DNA from: Oscillibacter sp.
GTDB taxonomy: Bacteria > Bacillota > Clostridia > Oscillospirales > Oscillospiraceae
DNA length: 64,000 bases
Assembly: GCA_020025475.1 (NCBI GenBank)
Contig: JAHHSA010000005.1
Coordinates: 1-64,000, forward strand
Direction: 5' to 3'
A program made the position numbers and the translations under genes. The first letter of the stretch is position 1. Every line of letters begins with the position of its first letter. Below the pieces are notes generated by a model, which ran no database searches, was not told the DNA's origin, and was given only the letters and a program-made list of their open reading frames with translations. Positions 54,805-63,946 of the stretch are shown in pieces.

Positions 54805-55803
54805 TCAGATGCCCAATCCCTTGGTGGAAATAGACATCAGGGGGTCCAGCAATTCTGTCGGCAGGAAGTAGATGGTGCTGTCGCTGTTGACGCGGATGTA
54901 GCGGCCGTTGCCGTCGGTGACGTGAGTGCCTACCTGAATTTTGAGGGTCTGCTCGCTATTCTTGTCCGCAAGATAAGTCACGGTGAGCACGGCGGCAGGA
55001 TTGGTGAGGCCGCAGACCTTCACGGCATTGTCAGAGGGGGCAAAGTCGATGCAGCGATCCAGACGCAGGGCTGTGATATCCTCCAGAAGGCTTTTGAACG
55101 AGCCGTTTTCTCCCACGTCCTTGCCATCGGAGGTAGTCCAGCCGCCGGACTTGCTGGCGTGGATCGTCAGAGTCGCCGGGGTGGAATCGCCGCTGCGGGG
55201 GCCTTGAATGGTAATGGAGGAGATCATGTCCTCCGTCAGCTTGGGCAGCTGTGGCAGCTCACACATATCATAGATGGGGGTCTGAATCAACTCCAGCAGA
55301 GTGCCAGGCAGAATGTAGACGGTTTCCTGGTTCTCGTCAATCATGGCATAGAAACTGGTGCCGTCTGTGGTGGCCTTGCCCAGATGGATGGTGCGGGTAG
55401 TGCCGTCAGCGCGGGTACCTCTGATGGTAGCCCGGGGTGTTTCCAGGGCGTAGGCCTGGGGGCCGCCTTCCATGGGCAGGGTCTGCTGGGGGCGGATGGT
55501 ATCCAGCAGAGAGATAATTGCCATTACCGTCTCGTCATTGAGCGGAAAAGAGGGATCGTCTGCCCAGATCCACTTCCCTGCCTGACTATAGGAAAAGGTC
55601 AATGTGGCGGCTTCATGCTCCACAAACAGCTCCGTATAGTCTGTGCTGTTCAGAGACTCGCTCTGGATGGCGGCACCGGAATTGTCGATGTGGGTCTGCC
55701 GCTGCTCCCGGTAGCGGATGCTCAACACAATGAGCAGAGCTGCCAGCAGCACTGCCAAAATCATCGAAAGGATCTTAATGATCCGTTTTTCACTCCAAGA
55801 CAT
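54805..55803 (-). CDS. DUF4340 domain membrane-anchored protein
   Basis: 332 aa from the ATG at 55803 after AGGAGGAA. One N-terminal membrane helix (about 10-32, IIKILSMILAVLLAALLIVLSIRY), then an outside region with several repeats of the pattern HLGKATTDGTSFYAMIDENQETVYILPG-type beta strands, typical of DUF4340. DUF4340 proteins usually lie next to ABC-2/GldG-type transporters. Here it is first in an operon with a two-component system. Role unknown; it may sense or modulate the kinase. Confidence 0.83.
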   Translation of the reverse strand: MSWSEKRIIKILSMILAVLLAALLIVLSIRYREQRQTHIDNSGAAIQSESLNSTDYTELFVEHEAATLTFSYSQAGKWIWADDPSFPLNDETVMAIISLLDTIRPQQTLPMEGGPQAYALETPRATIRGTRADGTTRTIHLGKATTDGTSFYAMIDENQETVYILPGTLLELIQTPIYDMCELPQLPKLTEDMISSITIQGPRSGDSTPATLTIHASKSGGWTTSDGKDVGENGSFKSLLEDITALRLDRCIDFAPSDNAVKVCGLTNPAAVLTVTYLADKNSEQTLKIQVGTHVTDGNGRYIRVNSDSTIYFLPTELLDPLMSISTKGLGI

Positions 55804-56256
55804 AAATTCCTCCTGTGGTTCATCTGTAAACTGTGCCGGAAGATCGTCCGGGCAAAACAGGATTACATTCAAATTTAGAACATCATATTATATCATATAA
55901 GGCCAATTCGTCAATGAAAAGGGCGGATCTTTGCAAAATACCATGTTTTCATGCTTAGAGTATGAGCGCCAAATCTGAAAACAATCTTGAAAATTCAGGC
56001 AAAGATGGATGCACACGCAACATTTCATCATCTCTTCAAAGTTTTTCAAGGTTATTTTTTGCTTTGCAGGGGATCCTGTGAATGATCTCCCGGAAAGAGA
56101 GATTGGTTTTTATCTTCTTCTCAGTCTCTGAAACAGAAAGCGTGCCGGTTCCCGGCGCGCTTTTTGCTGCCTGCCCTCTGTTTGAAAGTGAATGGAAGCG
56201 TTCCTGCTGAGAGTCAAGAGCAAAACAAAGGAAAAAGTAAGGAAGAGAAGAGCTTA
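55804..56256. other. Intergenic region before the hydrogenase
   Basis: Contains the upstream leader of the DUF4340 operon on the minus strand (AT-rich near 55880-55905), then an unassigned stretch. A terminator-like hairpin follows at 56138. The open frame reaching back to 56164 has no ribosome site and is not supported. Confidence 0.5.
56138..56166 (+). terminator. Terminator of an unassigned transcript
   Basis: AGCGTGCCGG pairs with CCGGCGCGCT around TTC, then TTTTTG. No plus-strand gene lies just upstream, so it may end a small RNA or block readthrough. Confidence 0.65.
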
Positions 56257-56285
56257 TTGCAAGAACGCACAAATTTAGATATAAT
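56257..56285 (+). promoter_or_regulatory. Sigma-A promoter of the hydrogenase gene
   Basis: TTGCAA at 56257-56262, 17-nt spacer, TATAAT at 56280-56285. The position fixes the gene start downstream of 56292. Confidence 0.85.
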
Positions 56286-56400
56286 AAATAAGCTGCTTCA
56301 TAAAGCTGCAGAAAAACTGGGATTTGTGAAGTCAGAAATTATGAAATTAAGAAGAATCGGGTCGAGAATCCGGACCCGCCGAAAAATGGAGGAAAGGACC

Positions 56401-57927
56401 ATGAGAGGAGTTCACAGCGCAGTCGATGAGATTCGACGCAACGTATTTACCGAGGTAGCCCGCCTTGCGTATGAGGGCGGAGATTTGAGCCGTGTAGACA
56501 TGATCCCTTATAAGATCGTTCCCGGAGAAGTGGCACAGCACCGCCACGACGTTTTCCAGGAGCGGGCGATTGTCCAGGAGCGCGTGCGCCTGGCTTTGGG
56601 AATGTCCCTGCAGCCCGCAGGCGCGCAGACCCCCGTCAGCAAACACATTCAGGAGGCAGACACTGACCAGACATACTTTGAGGAACCCTTGGTCAATATC
56701 ATTCCATTTGCCTGCAATGCATGCCCTCCCAAGCAGGTACGTATCACAGACAGCTGCCAGGGCTGCATTTCTCACCCCTGCATGAACGTGTGTCCCAAGG
56801 ATGCCATCTACCTGGATAAGAACAAGCGCTGCCACATTGACCAGTCCAAGTGCATCAAGTGCGGCAAGTGTTTCAACCAGTGCCCTTACCACGCCATCTC
56901 TATGATCCAGCGGCCCTGTGCCGCTGCCTGCGGCATGGACGCCATTGAGTCCGACGAGTTCGGCCGTGCCAAGATCAACTATGACAAGTGCGTCTCCTGC
57001 GGCATGTGTCTGGTCAACTGCCCCTTTGCCGCCATTGCGGATAAGAGCCAGATCTTCCAGCTGATCTCCGCCATGAAGAAGGGCGAGAAAGTCGTGGCCT
57101 GTGTGGCCCCCGCTTTCGTGGGCCAGTTCGGCAAGGACGCCACGCCCGCAAAGCTGAAGGCTGCCATGCACATCCTGGGCTTTTCCGATGTGGTAGAGGT
57201 TGCCATCGGTGCGGACTTGTGCACCGTTCAGGAGGCCAATGACTTCCTGGAGGAGGTTCCCGAAAAGATCGACTGGATGGGCACATCATGCTGTCCTGCC
57301 TGGTCTGTTATGGCCAAGAAGCTGTTCCCCCAGTTTACAGACAACATCTCCATGGCGCTGACTCCCATGGTCATTACTGCCCGTATGGTGAAGAAGGAGC
57401 AGCCGACTGCCCGTATTTGCTTTATCGGGCCCTGCGCCGCCAAAAAGCTGGAGGCAAACCGCAAATCCGTCCGCTCGGACGTGGACTTTGTCCTGACCTT
57501 TGAGGAACTTCAGGGAATGTTCGACGCAAAGAACATCGATTTTGCCACGATTGAGTTTGACCCCGCCGATGATATGAGTGAGGGCACCGGTCTGGGCCGC
57601 GGCTTTGCCGTGTCCGGCGGTGTGGCTGCTGCTGTGGTGGAGGCTATCCGACACATCGATCCAGACCGGGAGGTACTTACTGAGTATGCTACCGGCTTGA
57701 AGGAGTGCAAGAAGATGTTGATGATGGCCAAGGCTGGTAAGCGCGATGGCTATCTGCTGGAGGGAATGGCGTGCCCCGGCGGCTGCGTGGCCGGCGCCGG
57801 AACCATCACGCCCGTCCGGGAATCTACCAATTATGTAGCCAAATTTAAGGCCGAGGCCAGCGAGGAAAGCTGCACCAAGAGCCCCTTCCTGGATCGACTG
57901 GATGAGGTTTCCGAGCGAGGCGTGTGA
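56401..57927 (+). CDS. [FeFe] hydrogenase (group B-like, monomeric)
   Basis: 508 aa from the ATG at 56401 after GGAGGAAAGG. The N-terminal part is helical; cysteine-rich ferredoxin segments span about residues 105-210 (CNACPPKQ, CISHPCMNVCPKD, CIKCGKCFNQCPYH, CVSCGMCLVNCPF), so several 4Fe-4S clusters. The H-cluster motifs are TSCCPAW (295-301), GPCAAKKLE (343-351) and EGMACPGGCVAGAG (454-467), including the conserved Cys of TSCC. The second motif with GPC instead of MPC fits the less-studied group B. It probably consumes reduced ferredoxin to make H2. Confidence 0.9.
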   Translation: MRGVHSAVDEIRRNVFTEVARLAYEGGDLSRVDMIPYKIVPGEVAQHRHDVFQERAIVQERVRLALGMSLQPAGAQTPVSKHIQEADTDQTYFEEPLVNIIPFACNACPPKQVRITDSCQGCISHPCMNVCPKDAIYLDKNKRCHIDQSKCIKCGKCFNQCPYHAISMIQRPCAAACGMDAIESDEFGRAKINYDKCVSCGMCLVNCPFAAIADKSQIFQLISAMKKGEKVVACVAPAFVGQFGKDATPAKLKAAMHILGFSDVVEVAIGADLCTVQEANDFLEEVPEKIDWMGTSCCPAWSVMAKKLFPQFTDNISMALTPMVITARMVKKEQPTARICFIGPCAAKKLEANRKSVRSDVDFVLTFEELQGMFDAKNIDFATIEFDPADDMSEGTGLGRGFAVSGGVAAAVVEAIRHIDPDREVLTEYATGLKECKKMLMMAKAGKRDGYLLEGMACPGGCVAGAGTITPVRESTNYVAKFKAEASEESCTKSPFLDRLDEVSERGV

Positions 57928-57961
57928 CCCCTGCTTTCAAAGTTTGAATAAAAATCTATGC

Positions 57962-57995
57962 AAAACCGCCCCCACAAATTTGTGGGGGTGGTTTT
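57962..57995 (+). terminator. Terminator after the hydrogenase
   Basis: AAAACCGCCCCCACAAA pairs with TTTGTGGGGGTGGTTTT (one G-T wobble). The rest of the 323-bp gap to mglB shows TACAAT at 58180 as a weak promoter candidate and no other feature. Confidence 0.85.
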
Positions 57996-58250
57996 GTCGC
58001 ATCCTGGGAAATCAAGAAATTGAATGGCTGACAAACACCAAACAAAAACTGTCCATACATAGGAGACAAATGTTTACTTCACACGGCTTTTATTGGAAAC
58101 TTCCGGAAAATTTCCGTGAAACAAAGTTTTTTCATACAAGTGTAAAGAAAATTCTATCGTTTTTTCACTTTGGCAAGTCTACAATAAAAGCATTCATGCG
58201 GGAGGGCGTTCTGCCCAACCGCCCAACACAAAATCTAGGAGGATTTATTG

Positions 58251-59366
58251 ATGAAGAAGACTTTTGCAATGCTCCTCGCTGCCGTCATGATGCTGGGCCT
58301 GCTGGCTGGTTGCGGTACGGAGGACAAGCCCGCTCCCGACGCCAATGGCGATCAGGAAGTCCAGGAGCCCGCCGCTTCTGAGCTGAATGTTGGCGTATTC
58401 TACTACAACTTCTCCGATCCTTACATCACCACGGTTCGTACCGCTATGGATGCCAAGCTGAAGGAAGCCGGAATTACCCCCAATAACCAGGATGCCCAGA
58501 CCAACCAGGCCACTCAGCTGGACCAGATCAACACCGCTATCGTCAATGGCGCAGACCTTCTGATTGTCAACATCGTTGAGACTTCCTCTCCCGACGCTGC
58601 AAAGCAGGTTGTGGAAGCTGCCAAGGCTGCTGACATCCCTGTGATTTTCTTCAACCGCGAGGTCAGCGATGAAGTTATCAACAGCTATGACAAGTGTGCC
58701 TTTGTTGGTACCGATGCCCCCGAGGCCGGCCACATGCAGGGCGAGATGATCGGCGATTTCCTGCTGGAGAACTATGAGGCCACCGATCTGAACGGCGACG
58801 GTACCATCTCCTACGTCATGTTTAAGGGCCAGGAGGGTAACAACGAGGCCGAATATCGTACTCAGTATGCCGTTGAGGATGCCAACAAGAAGCTGACCGA
58901 GGCCGGCAAGCCCGAGCTGAAGTTCTATGATGAGAACAATTCCTCCAAGTACCTGGTGGACACCAACGGTTCCTGGTCTGCACAGGCTGCAACCGACTAC
59001 ATGACAACCATCCTGGCTGGCTACACTGAGGCCAACGGCAACATGGTGGAGCTGGTCATCGCCAACAACGACGGCATGGCTGAAGGCGCTATTGCTGCTT
59101 TGCAGCAGGCTGGCTACAACACCGGCGATGAGGGTGTAACCTCCATTCCCGTGTACGGTGTTGACGCTATGGACTCCGCTCTGCAGAAGATCGAGAAGGG
59201 CCAGATGACCGGTACTGTCAAGCAGGACGGCCCTGCTATGGCTGCCACCATCATGGCTCTGACCAACAACGTGGCCGAGGGTGCTGACATCATGGCCAAC
59301 ACCACCTCCTTCAACGTGAAGGACGGCGTGAACAAGATCATGGTTCCTTATGCGAAGATGAGCTGA
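58251..59366 (+). CDS. mglB: Galactose-type substrate-binding lipoprotein
   Basis: 371 aa from the ATG at 58251, 7 nt after AGGAGG. Lipobox LLAGC anchors it outside. The fold has the periplasmic-binding pattern of MglB: VGVFYYNFSDPYITTVR, LIVNIVETSS, VIFFNREVSD, IANNDGMAEGAI, PVYGVDAMDSAL, GTVKQDG. The segment DLNGDGTISYVMFKG matches the calcium loop of E. coli MglB. It delivers galactose or a related sugar to MglAC. Sugar specificity is inferred. Confidence 0.9.
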   Translation: MKKTFAMLLAAVMMLGLLAGCGTEDKPAPDANGDQEVQEPAASELNVGVFYYNFSDPYITTVRTAMDAKLKEAGITPNNQDAQTNQATQLDQINTAIVNGADLLIVNIVETSSPDAAKQVVEAAKAADIPVIFFNREVSDEVINSYDKCAFVGTDAPEAGHMQGEMIGDFLLENYEATDLNGDGTISYVMFKGQEGNNEAEYRTQYAVEDANKKLTEAGKPELKFYDENNSSKYLVDTNGSWSAQAATDYMTTILAGYTEANGNMVELVIANNDGMAEGAIAALQQAGYNTGDEGVTSIPVYGVDAMDSALQKIEKGQMTGTVKQDGPAMAATIMALTNNVAEGADIMANTTSFNVKDGVNKIMVPYAKMS

Positions 59367-59399
59367 TCCGTCAGTCAAGTCAAGCACTGAATGAAACGG

Positions 59400-59432
59400 A
59401 GCGGGGCTGCCCTTCCGGCAGTCCCGCTTTTT
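59400..59432 (+). terminator. Attenuator between mglB and mglA
   Basis: AGCGGGGCTGCC pairs with GGCAGTCCCGCT around CTTCC, followed by TTTT. Partial termination or 3' protection would give more binding protein than transporter, common in such operons. Confidence 0.75.
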
Positions 59433-59535
59433 CCGCAATGCAGAGGAAAAAAACGGAAGAGCCTTTGCCTGAGCGGCGACGCACATCTAGTGGCCGCCGA
59501 GGCGAAGACTCTACATAACAAAGGAGGAGAAAACT

Positions 59536-61032
59536 ATGGAGCAGCCGGCACTGCTTGAGATGCGAGGCATCTGCAAGGAATTCCCGGGCGTCAAGGCCCT
59601 GGACAATGTCCAGCTGACGGTCCGTCCCGGAACCGTCCATGCACTGATGGGCGAGAACGGCGCGGGAAAGTCCACACTGATGAAGTGTCTCTTTGGCATC
59701 TATTCCAAGGATGCAGGGACCATCACCCTGGATGGCAGGGAGGTCAACTTCAAGAGTTCCAAGGAAGCCATGGAAAATGGCGTTGCCATGGTGCACCAGG
59801 AATTGAATCAGGCGTTGACCCGTACCGTTACAGACAACCTGTGGCTGGGTCGATACCCCACGATCTGCGGCATGGTCAATGAGTCCAAAATGCGCAAGGA
59901 CACCAAGGATATCTTCGATGAACTGCAGGTCTCCGTGGACCCCCGGGCCATTATGTCCACCCTTTCCGTCTCCCAGCGGCAGATGGTGGAGATCGCAAAG
60001 GCCGTCAGCTATGACGCCAAGATTATCGTCTTTGACGAGCCCACCTCCTCTTTGACGGAGGTCGAGGTTGAGCATTTGTTCCGCATCATCAATATGCTTC
60101 GAAACAAGGGCTGCGGCATCATTTACATCAGTCATAAGATGGAGGAGATCCTCCGTATCAGTGATGATGTCACCATCATGCGAGATGGTCAGTATGTGGC
60201 TACCCGTTCTGCCAAGGACCTCACGATGGATGATATTATCAAGCTGATGGTTGGCCGTGAGCTGACGAACCGCTTTCCCCCAAAGGAAAATGTGGTGGGT
60301 GAGACAATTCTGGAGGTGGATGGCATCTCCGGCAAGTATACCAACCTGAACAACGCCAGCCTGGAACTCCATAAGGGCGAGATTCTGGGTGTGGCCGGTT
60401 TGGACGGCGCAGGCCGTACCGAACTGCTGGAAAACATCTTTGGCTCCATGACCCGTGAGGGCGGCACCATGCGGCTCTATGGCAAGGAGATCACCAACAA
60501 AAGCCCCAAGGAAGCCATCAAGAACGGCTTTGCCCTTCTGACGGAGGAGCGTCGTGCCACCGGTATCTTCGGCATCCGCAGCATCCTGGACAACACCGTC
60601 ATTTCCAACTTGAAGAGCTACCTGATGGGCGGTGTCTGTCTGAGCAAAAAGAAGATGCAGAAGGATACCCAGTGGGCCATTGAGGCCATGCACATCAAGA
60701 CCCCTAGCCAGCAGACCCAGATCCGGTCTCTGTCCGGCGGTAACCAGCAGAAGGTGATTATCGGCCGCTGGCTGCTGACCAATCCGGAGGTTTTGCTTCT
60801 GGACGAGCCTACCCGCGGCATTGACGTCGGTGCCAAGTACGAGATCTACCAGCTGATCATTGACCTTGCCAAGCAGGGCAAGGGCGTCATCATGGTCTCC
60901 TCCGAAATGCCGGAGCTGCTGGGCGTGTGTGACCGCATCATCGTCATGTCCGGCGGCCGTGTGGCCGGAGAGGTGGACGCAAAGACAACCAGCCAGGAGG
61001 AAATCCTCACTCTGGCAGCTAAATATGTGTAA
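59536..61032 (+). CDS. mglA: Sugar ABC transporter ATPase (two NBDs)
   Basis: 498 aa, the MglA/RbsA/XylG double-ATPase form. First domain: GENGAGKST Walker [16 protein letters not shown] signature, [12 protein letters not shown]. Second domain: [40 protein letters not shown]. It powers uptake through MglC. It sits 170 bp after mglB and 20 bp before mglC. AAAGGAGGAG precedes the ATG. Confidence 0.95.
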   Translation: MEQPALLEMRGICKEFPGVKALDNVQLTVRPGTVHALMGENGAGKSTLMKCLFGIYSKDAGTITLDGREVNFKSSKEAMENGVAMVHQELNQALTRTVTDNLWLGRYPTICGMVNESKMRKDTKDIFDELQVSVDPRAIMSTLSVSQRQMVEIAKAVSYDAKIIVFDEPTSSLTEVEVEHLFRIINMLRNKGCGIIYISHKMEEILRISDDVTIMRDGQYVATRSAKDLTMDDIIKLMVGRELTNRFPPKENVVGETILEVDGISGKYTNLNNASLELHKGEILGVAGLDGAGRTELLENIFGSMTREGGTMRLYGKEITNKSPKEAIKNGFALLTEERRATGIFGIRSILDNTVISNLKSYLMGGVCLSKKKMQKDTQWAIEAMHIKTPSQQTQIRSLSGGNQQKVIIGRWLLTNPEVLLLDEPTRGIDVGAKYEIYQLIIDLAKQGKGVIMVSSEMPELLGVCDRIIVMSGGRVAGEVDAKTTSQEEILTLAAKYV

Positions 61033-61052
61033 TTCGGGGAGGAATCACTGAA

Positions 61053-62126
61053 ATGAGTAAAGAAAGCAAGACTCTGGAAAAAGAGGCCCAGGCTCCCGCA
61101 AAGGTGAAGCAGCCCTGGACCGCCAAGCGCGTACTGGATAAGATCCTGGACAACGCCCTGCTGATCCTGATGGCCATTGCGGTGGTTTTGATCGCCATTA
61201 AGAATCCCAACTTCATCAAGGCCCGCTCTATCATCAATATCCTGTCCCAGACCTGCGCCTACCTGCCTGTGGCTCTGGGCGTCGGCGGCTGTATCGTTCT
61301 GACCGGTACCGACCTGAGCGCCGGCCGTATCGTGGGCCTGAGCGCCTGCGTCTCCGCATCTCTGCTGCAGGCTGTTGACGCGGCCAGCAAGATGTGGCCC
61401 AACATCACCCCTCCGCCCGTGCTGCTGGTTCTGCTGCTGGCCATGGTCATCGGCGCAGCCATTGGCGCATTCAATGGTTTCTTCGTGGCAAAGTTCAAGC
61501 TGCATCCCTTTATTGTCACCCTGGGCACCCAGCTGATCATCTACACGGTTCTGCTGCTGTACGTCAAGGGCGGCAACAACGGCGGTATGGCCATTTCTAC
61601 CTTGGATGCCAGCTATTCCAATTTCATCACCGGCTCCTTCCTGAAGATCGCCAAGACACCCATCCCCAACTATGTGTGGATCTCTCTGATTCTGACCGCT
61701 GTCATGTGGTTCATCTGGAATAAGACCACCTTCGGCAAGAATATGTTCGCTCTGGGCGCCAATGAAGAGGCTGCCCGTGTTTCCGGCGTCAACGTCTTCG
61801 CCACCACCATCATGGTCTTCGCTCTGGCTGGCGCCATGTACTCCGTCACCGGCTTCATCGAGGGCGCTCGTGTTGGTTCCAACACCGCCAACACCGGCTT
61901 CAACTACGAGCTGGACGGCATCGCAGCCTGCGTCATCGGCGGCGTGTCCTTCGTCGGCGGCATCGGTAAGATCCGCGGCGTGATCATCGGCGTGCTGATG
62001 CTCCGTCTGATCTTCGTCGGATTGAACATGGTCGGCATCAATCAGGATCTGTTCTATCTGATCAAGGGCGGCATCATCCTGTTTGCCTGCGCACTGGATA
62101 TGAGAAAGTATCTGGTCAAGAAGTAA
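61053..62126 (+). CDS. mglC: Sugar ABC transporter permease
   Basis: 357 aa, about eight to ten membrane helices in the BPD-type transporter fold. Features: CIVLTGTDLSAGRIVGL, GFFVAKFKLHPFIVTLGTQ, FALGANEEAARVSGVNV (ATPase-coupling EAA-like loop). It forms the channel for the sugar imported with MglB and MglA. A positively charged N-terminal extension (about 1-30) precedes the first helix. A strong hairpin ends the operon. Confidence 0.93.
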   Translation: MSKESKTLEKEAQAPAKVKQPWTAKRVLDKILDNALLILMAIAVVLIAIKNPNFIKARSIINILSQTCAYLPVALGVGGCIVLTGTDLSAGRIVGLSACVSASLLQAVDAASKMWPNITPPPVLLVLLLAMVIGAAIGAFNGFFVAKFKLHPFIVTLGTQLIIYTVLLLYVKGGNNGGMAISTLDASYSNFITGSFLKIAKTPIPNYVWISLILTAVMWFIWNKTTFGKNMFALGANEEAARVSGVNVFATTIMVFALAGAMYSVTGFIEGARVGSNTANTGFNYELDGIAACVIGGVSFVGGIGKIRGVIIGVLMLRLIFVGLNMVGINQDLFYLIKGGIILFACALDMRKYLVKK

Positions 62127-62133
62127 GACTGCC

Positions 62134-62168
62134 TCTCCCCCAAGCGGCCCTCAGACCACTTGGGGGAG
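62134..62168 (+). terminator. Terminator of the mglBAC operon
   Basis: CTCCCCCAAG pairs with CTTGGGGGAG across a 15-nt loop, then TTCCTTTG. Confidence 0.75.
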
Positions 62169-62271
62169 TTCCTTTGCCGTTTTGTGGGGGTCAACCTCTG
62201 TCAGACCGTTTTTACGGCATGTGAGCGCTCCTGGAAACACGGGCGCACTCCTTTTTTTCCTGGGAAAAGCA

Positions 62272-62280
62272 TGATATACT
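62272..62280 (+). promoter_or_regulatory. Extended -10 promoter for the response regulator gene
   Basis: TG-a-TATACT at 62272-62280, upstream of the start at 62306; the -35 region is only T-rich. Confidence 0.6.
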
Positions 62281-62305
62281 CAATAGTATCAAAGGGGGAA
62301 TTTCC

Positions 62306-63913
62306 ATGGAACTCTATCGTGTACTGCTGGTGGATGATGAGGAGGATATCCGTGTCGGCATCAGCCAGAAAATGGATTGGACCGGGCTGGGATTCGAGCT
62401 GGTGGGCGAGGCGGAAAACGGGAAAGATGCCTTGGATCTTGCGGAGTCCCTGCGCCCGGATGTGGTATTGACGGATATCAAAATGCCGTTTATGGATGGC
62501 TTGGAGCTGTGCCGCATCCTGACAGAGCGGCTCCCCGCTTCCAAGTTTGTGGTGTTCTCCGGCTTTGATGATTTTGAGTATGCCAAGCAGGCAATCCAGA
62601 TGAATGTTTCAGAGTATATTTTAAAGCCCATCAATGCTGTGGAGTTGACCACTGTACTGCAAAAGCTGAAGGAACAGCTGGACCGTGAGCGGACAGAGCG
62701 GCAAAATGCCGCCCTGCTGCGCAGCCGGTATGAGGAGAGTCTGCCCCTTATACGGGGCCTGTTTCTTACCCGTTTGCTGGATGGACGGGTTCCCCGAAAT
62801 CAGGTGGGCGAGCTGGCGGAGCGGTATGGAGTGGTCTTTACGGGAAAGGCATTTGCTGCTGCCATTGTCCACATTGGTGGAGATCGGGAGCACAGCGCCC
62901 TGCTGATTCCAACCGTACAGCAGCTTCTGGAAGAAAATCTGACGCTGCCGGAGTGCATCTGCCGCACGTTTTTGTATAATGATGCCCTGGCGCTGCTGGC
63001 GGAGTTCCAGCAGAAGGAGCAGGTCTACACGTTCATCGAGGCCCTCAACCGGGTCTGCACGCTGGCAGAGAGCTATCTGGGGTACCCTCTGACCATCGGC
63101 GTCGGTGCGCCCTGCGATGACCCTGCGGATCTTCCTCAGTCCACAGCTGGTGCCCGCAGTGCCCTGGATTACCGCAGTATGGTGGGCCGTGGACAGGCCA
63201 TCTACATCAGAGACCTGGAGCCCGGCTCGGTGGTTCCCATGACCTTTGGGGAAGGTGATGAACGTGCTCTGACCGCTGCTGTGAAGATGGGCGGCGAGGA
63301 AGAGGTTCGGACAGAGGTTCGGCGTCTGGCGGACCGGATGACCAACCGTCTGAAGGAGGCTAACATGCCGCTGTCCCAGTGTCAGCTGTTCTTTCTGAAC
63401 CTGCTGACCTGTCTTCTGAAGATGGCCCGGGACGGCGGACTGAAAACGGAAAAGGTCTTTGGAGAGGACTTTACCGGCAATATGCAGGTGACGGATTTTG
63501 CCTCTGTGGAGGAGCTGGCCCAGTGGTGTCTGGATCGGTGCCTCAACATTCAGACCGGTATCCGCCGCCAGCGGACTGCCTCTGCCGGCCGGATGGTGGA
63601 AAGGGCAAAAGACTTCATTCAGGCCCACTATGCCGAAAGCGAGCTTTCGGTGGAGATGCTCTGTGAGTATCTCCACCTCTCCCCTGCTTACTTTTCTACC
63701 ATCTTCAAACGGCAGATGGGGATGAGCTTTACCGGGTATGTGACCGTGGTGCGCATGGAGGCTGCGGCGGAACGTCTGCGGAACACGGAGGAAAAGACGT
63801 ACCTGATTGCAAGAGCGTGCGGCTATGAGGACCCCAACTATTTCAGCTATGTTTTTAAGCGTCACTTTGGAATGAGTCCTACCAAGTATCGCGCCAGCAG
63901 CCAGAATTCCTGA
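62306..63913 (+). CDS. YesN-type response regulator with AraC output
   Basis: 535 aa. Receiver domain with VDDEEDIR, phosphoacceptor Asp57 (LTDIKMPFMDG), FSGFDDFEYAKQA and K (YILKPINA). A central unassigned region (about 130-400) follows, and an AraC/XylS helix-turn-helix ends the protein (LCEYLHLSPAYFSTIFKRQMG, ARACGYEDPNYFSYVFKRHFG). These regulate sugar uptake genes with YesM-type kinases. The mgl operon next to it is a likely target, though that is inference. AAAGGGGGA precedes the ATG. Confidence 0.92.
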   Translation: MELYRVLLVDDEEDIRVGISQKMDWTGLGFELVGEAENGKDALDLAESLRPDVVLTDIKMPFMDGLELCRILTERLPASKFVVFSGFDDFEYAKQAIQMNVSEYILKPINAVELTTVLQKLKEQLDRERTERQNAALLRSRYEESLPLIRGLFLTRLLDGRVPRNQVGELAERYGVVFTGKAFAAAIVHIGGDREHSALLIPTVQQLLEENLTLPECICRTFLYNDALALLAEFQQKEQVYTFIEALNRVCTLAESYLGYPLTIGVGAPCDDPADLPQSTAGARSALDYRSMVGRGQAIYIRDLEPGSVVPMTFGEGDERALTAAVKMGGEEEVRTEVRRLADRMTNRLKEANMPLSQCQLFFLNLLTCLLKMARDGGLKTEKVFGEDFTGNMQVTDFASVEELAQWCLDRCLNIQTGIRRQRTASAGRMVERAKDFIQAHYAESELSVEMLCEYLHLSPAYFSTIFKRQMGMSFTGYVTVVRMEAAAERLRNTEEKTYLIARACGYEDPNYFSYVFKRHFGMSPTKYRASSQNS

Positions 63914-63946
63914 GCCAATCGATCCATTTCCTCAAAGGAGGCGTTT

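Noticed and set aside
56164..56400. N-terminal extension of the hydrogenase back to 56164
   Set aside because: A near-consensus promoter at 56257-56285 lies within it, no ribosome site precedes it, and the ATG at 56401 has GGAGGAAAGG.
58081..58130. A parS-like GTGAAACAA at 58116
   Set aside because: Only the right half-site matches; the left arm lacks the needed bases.
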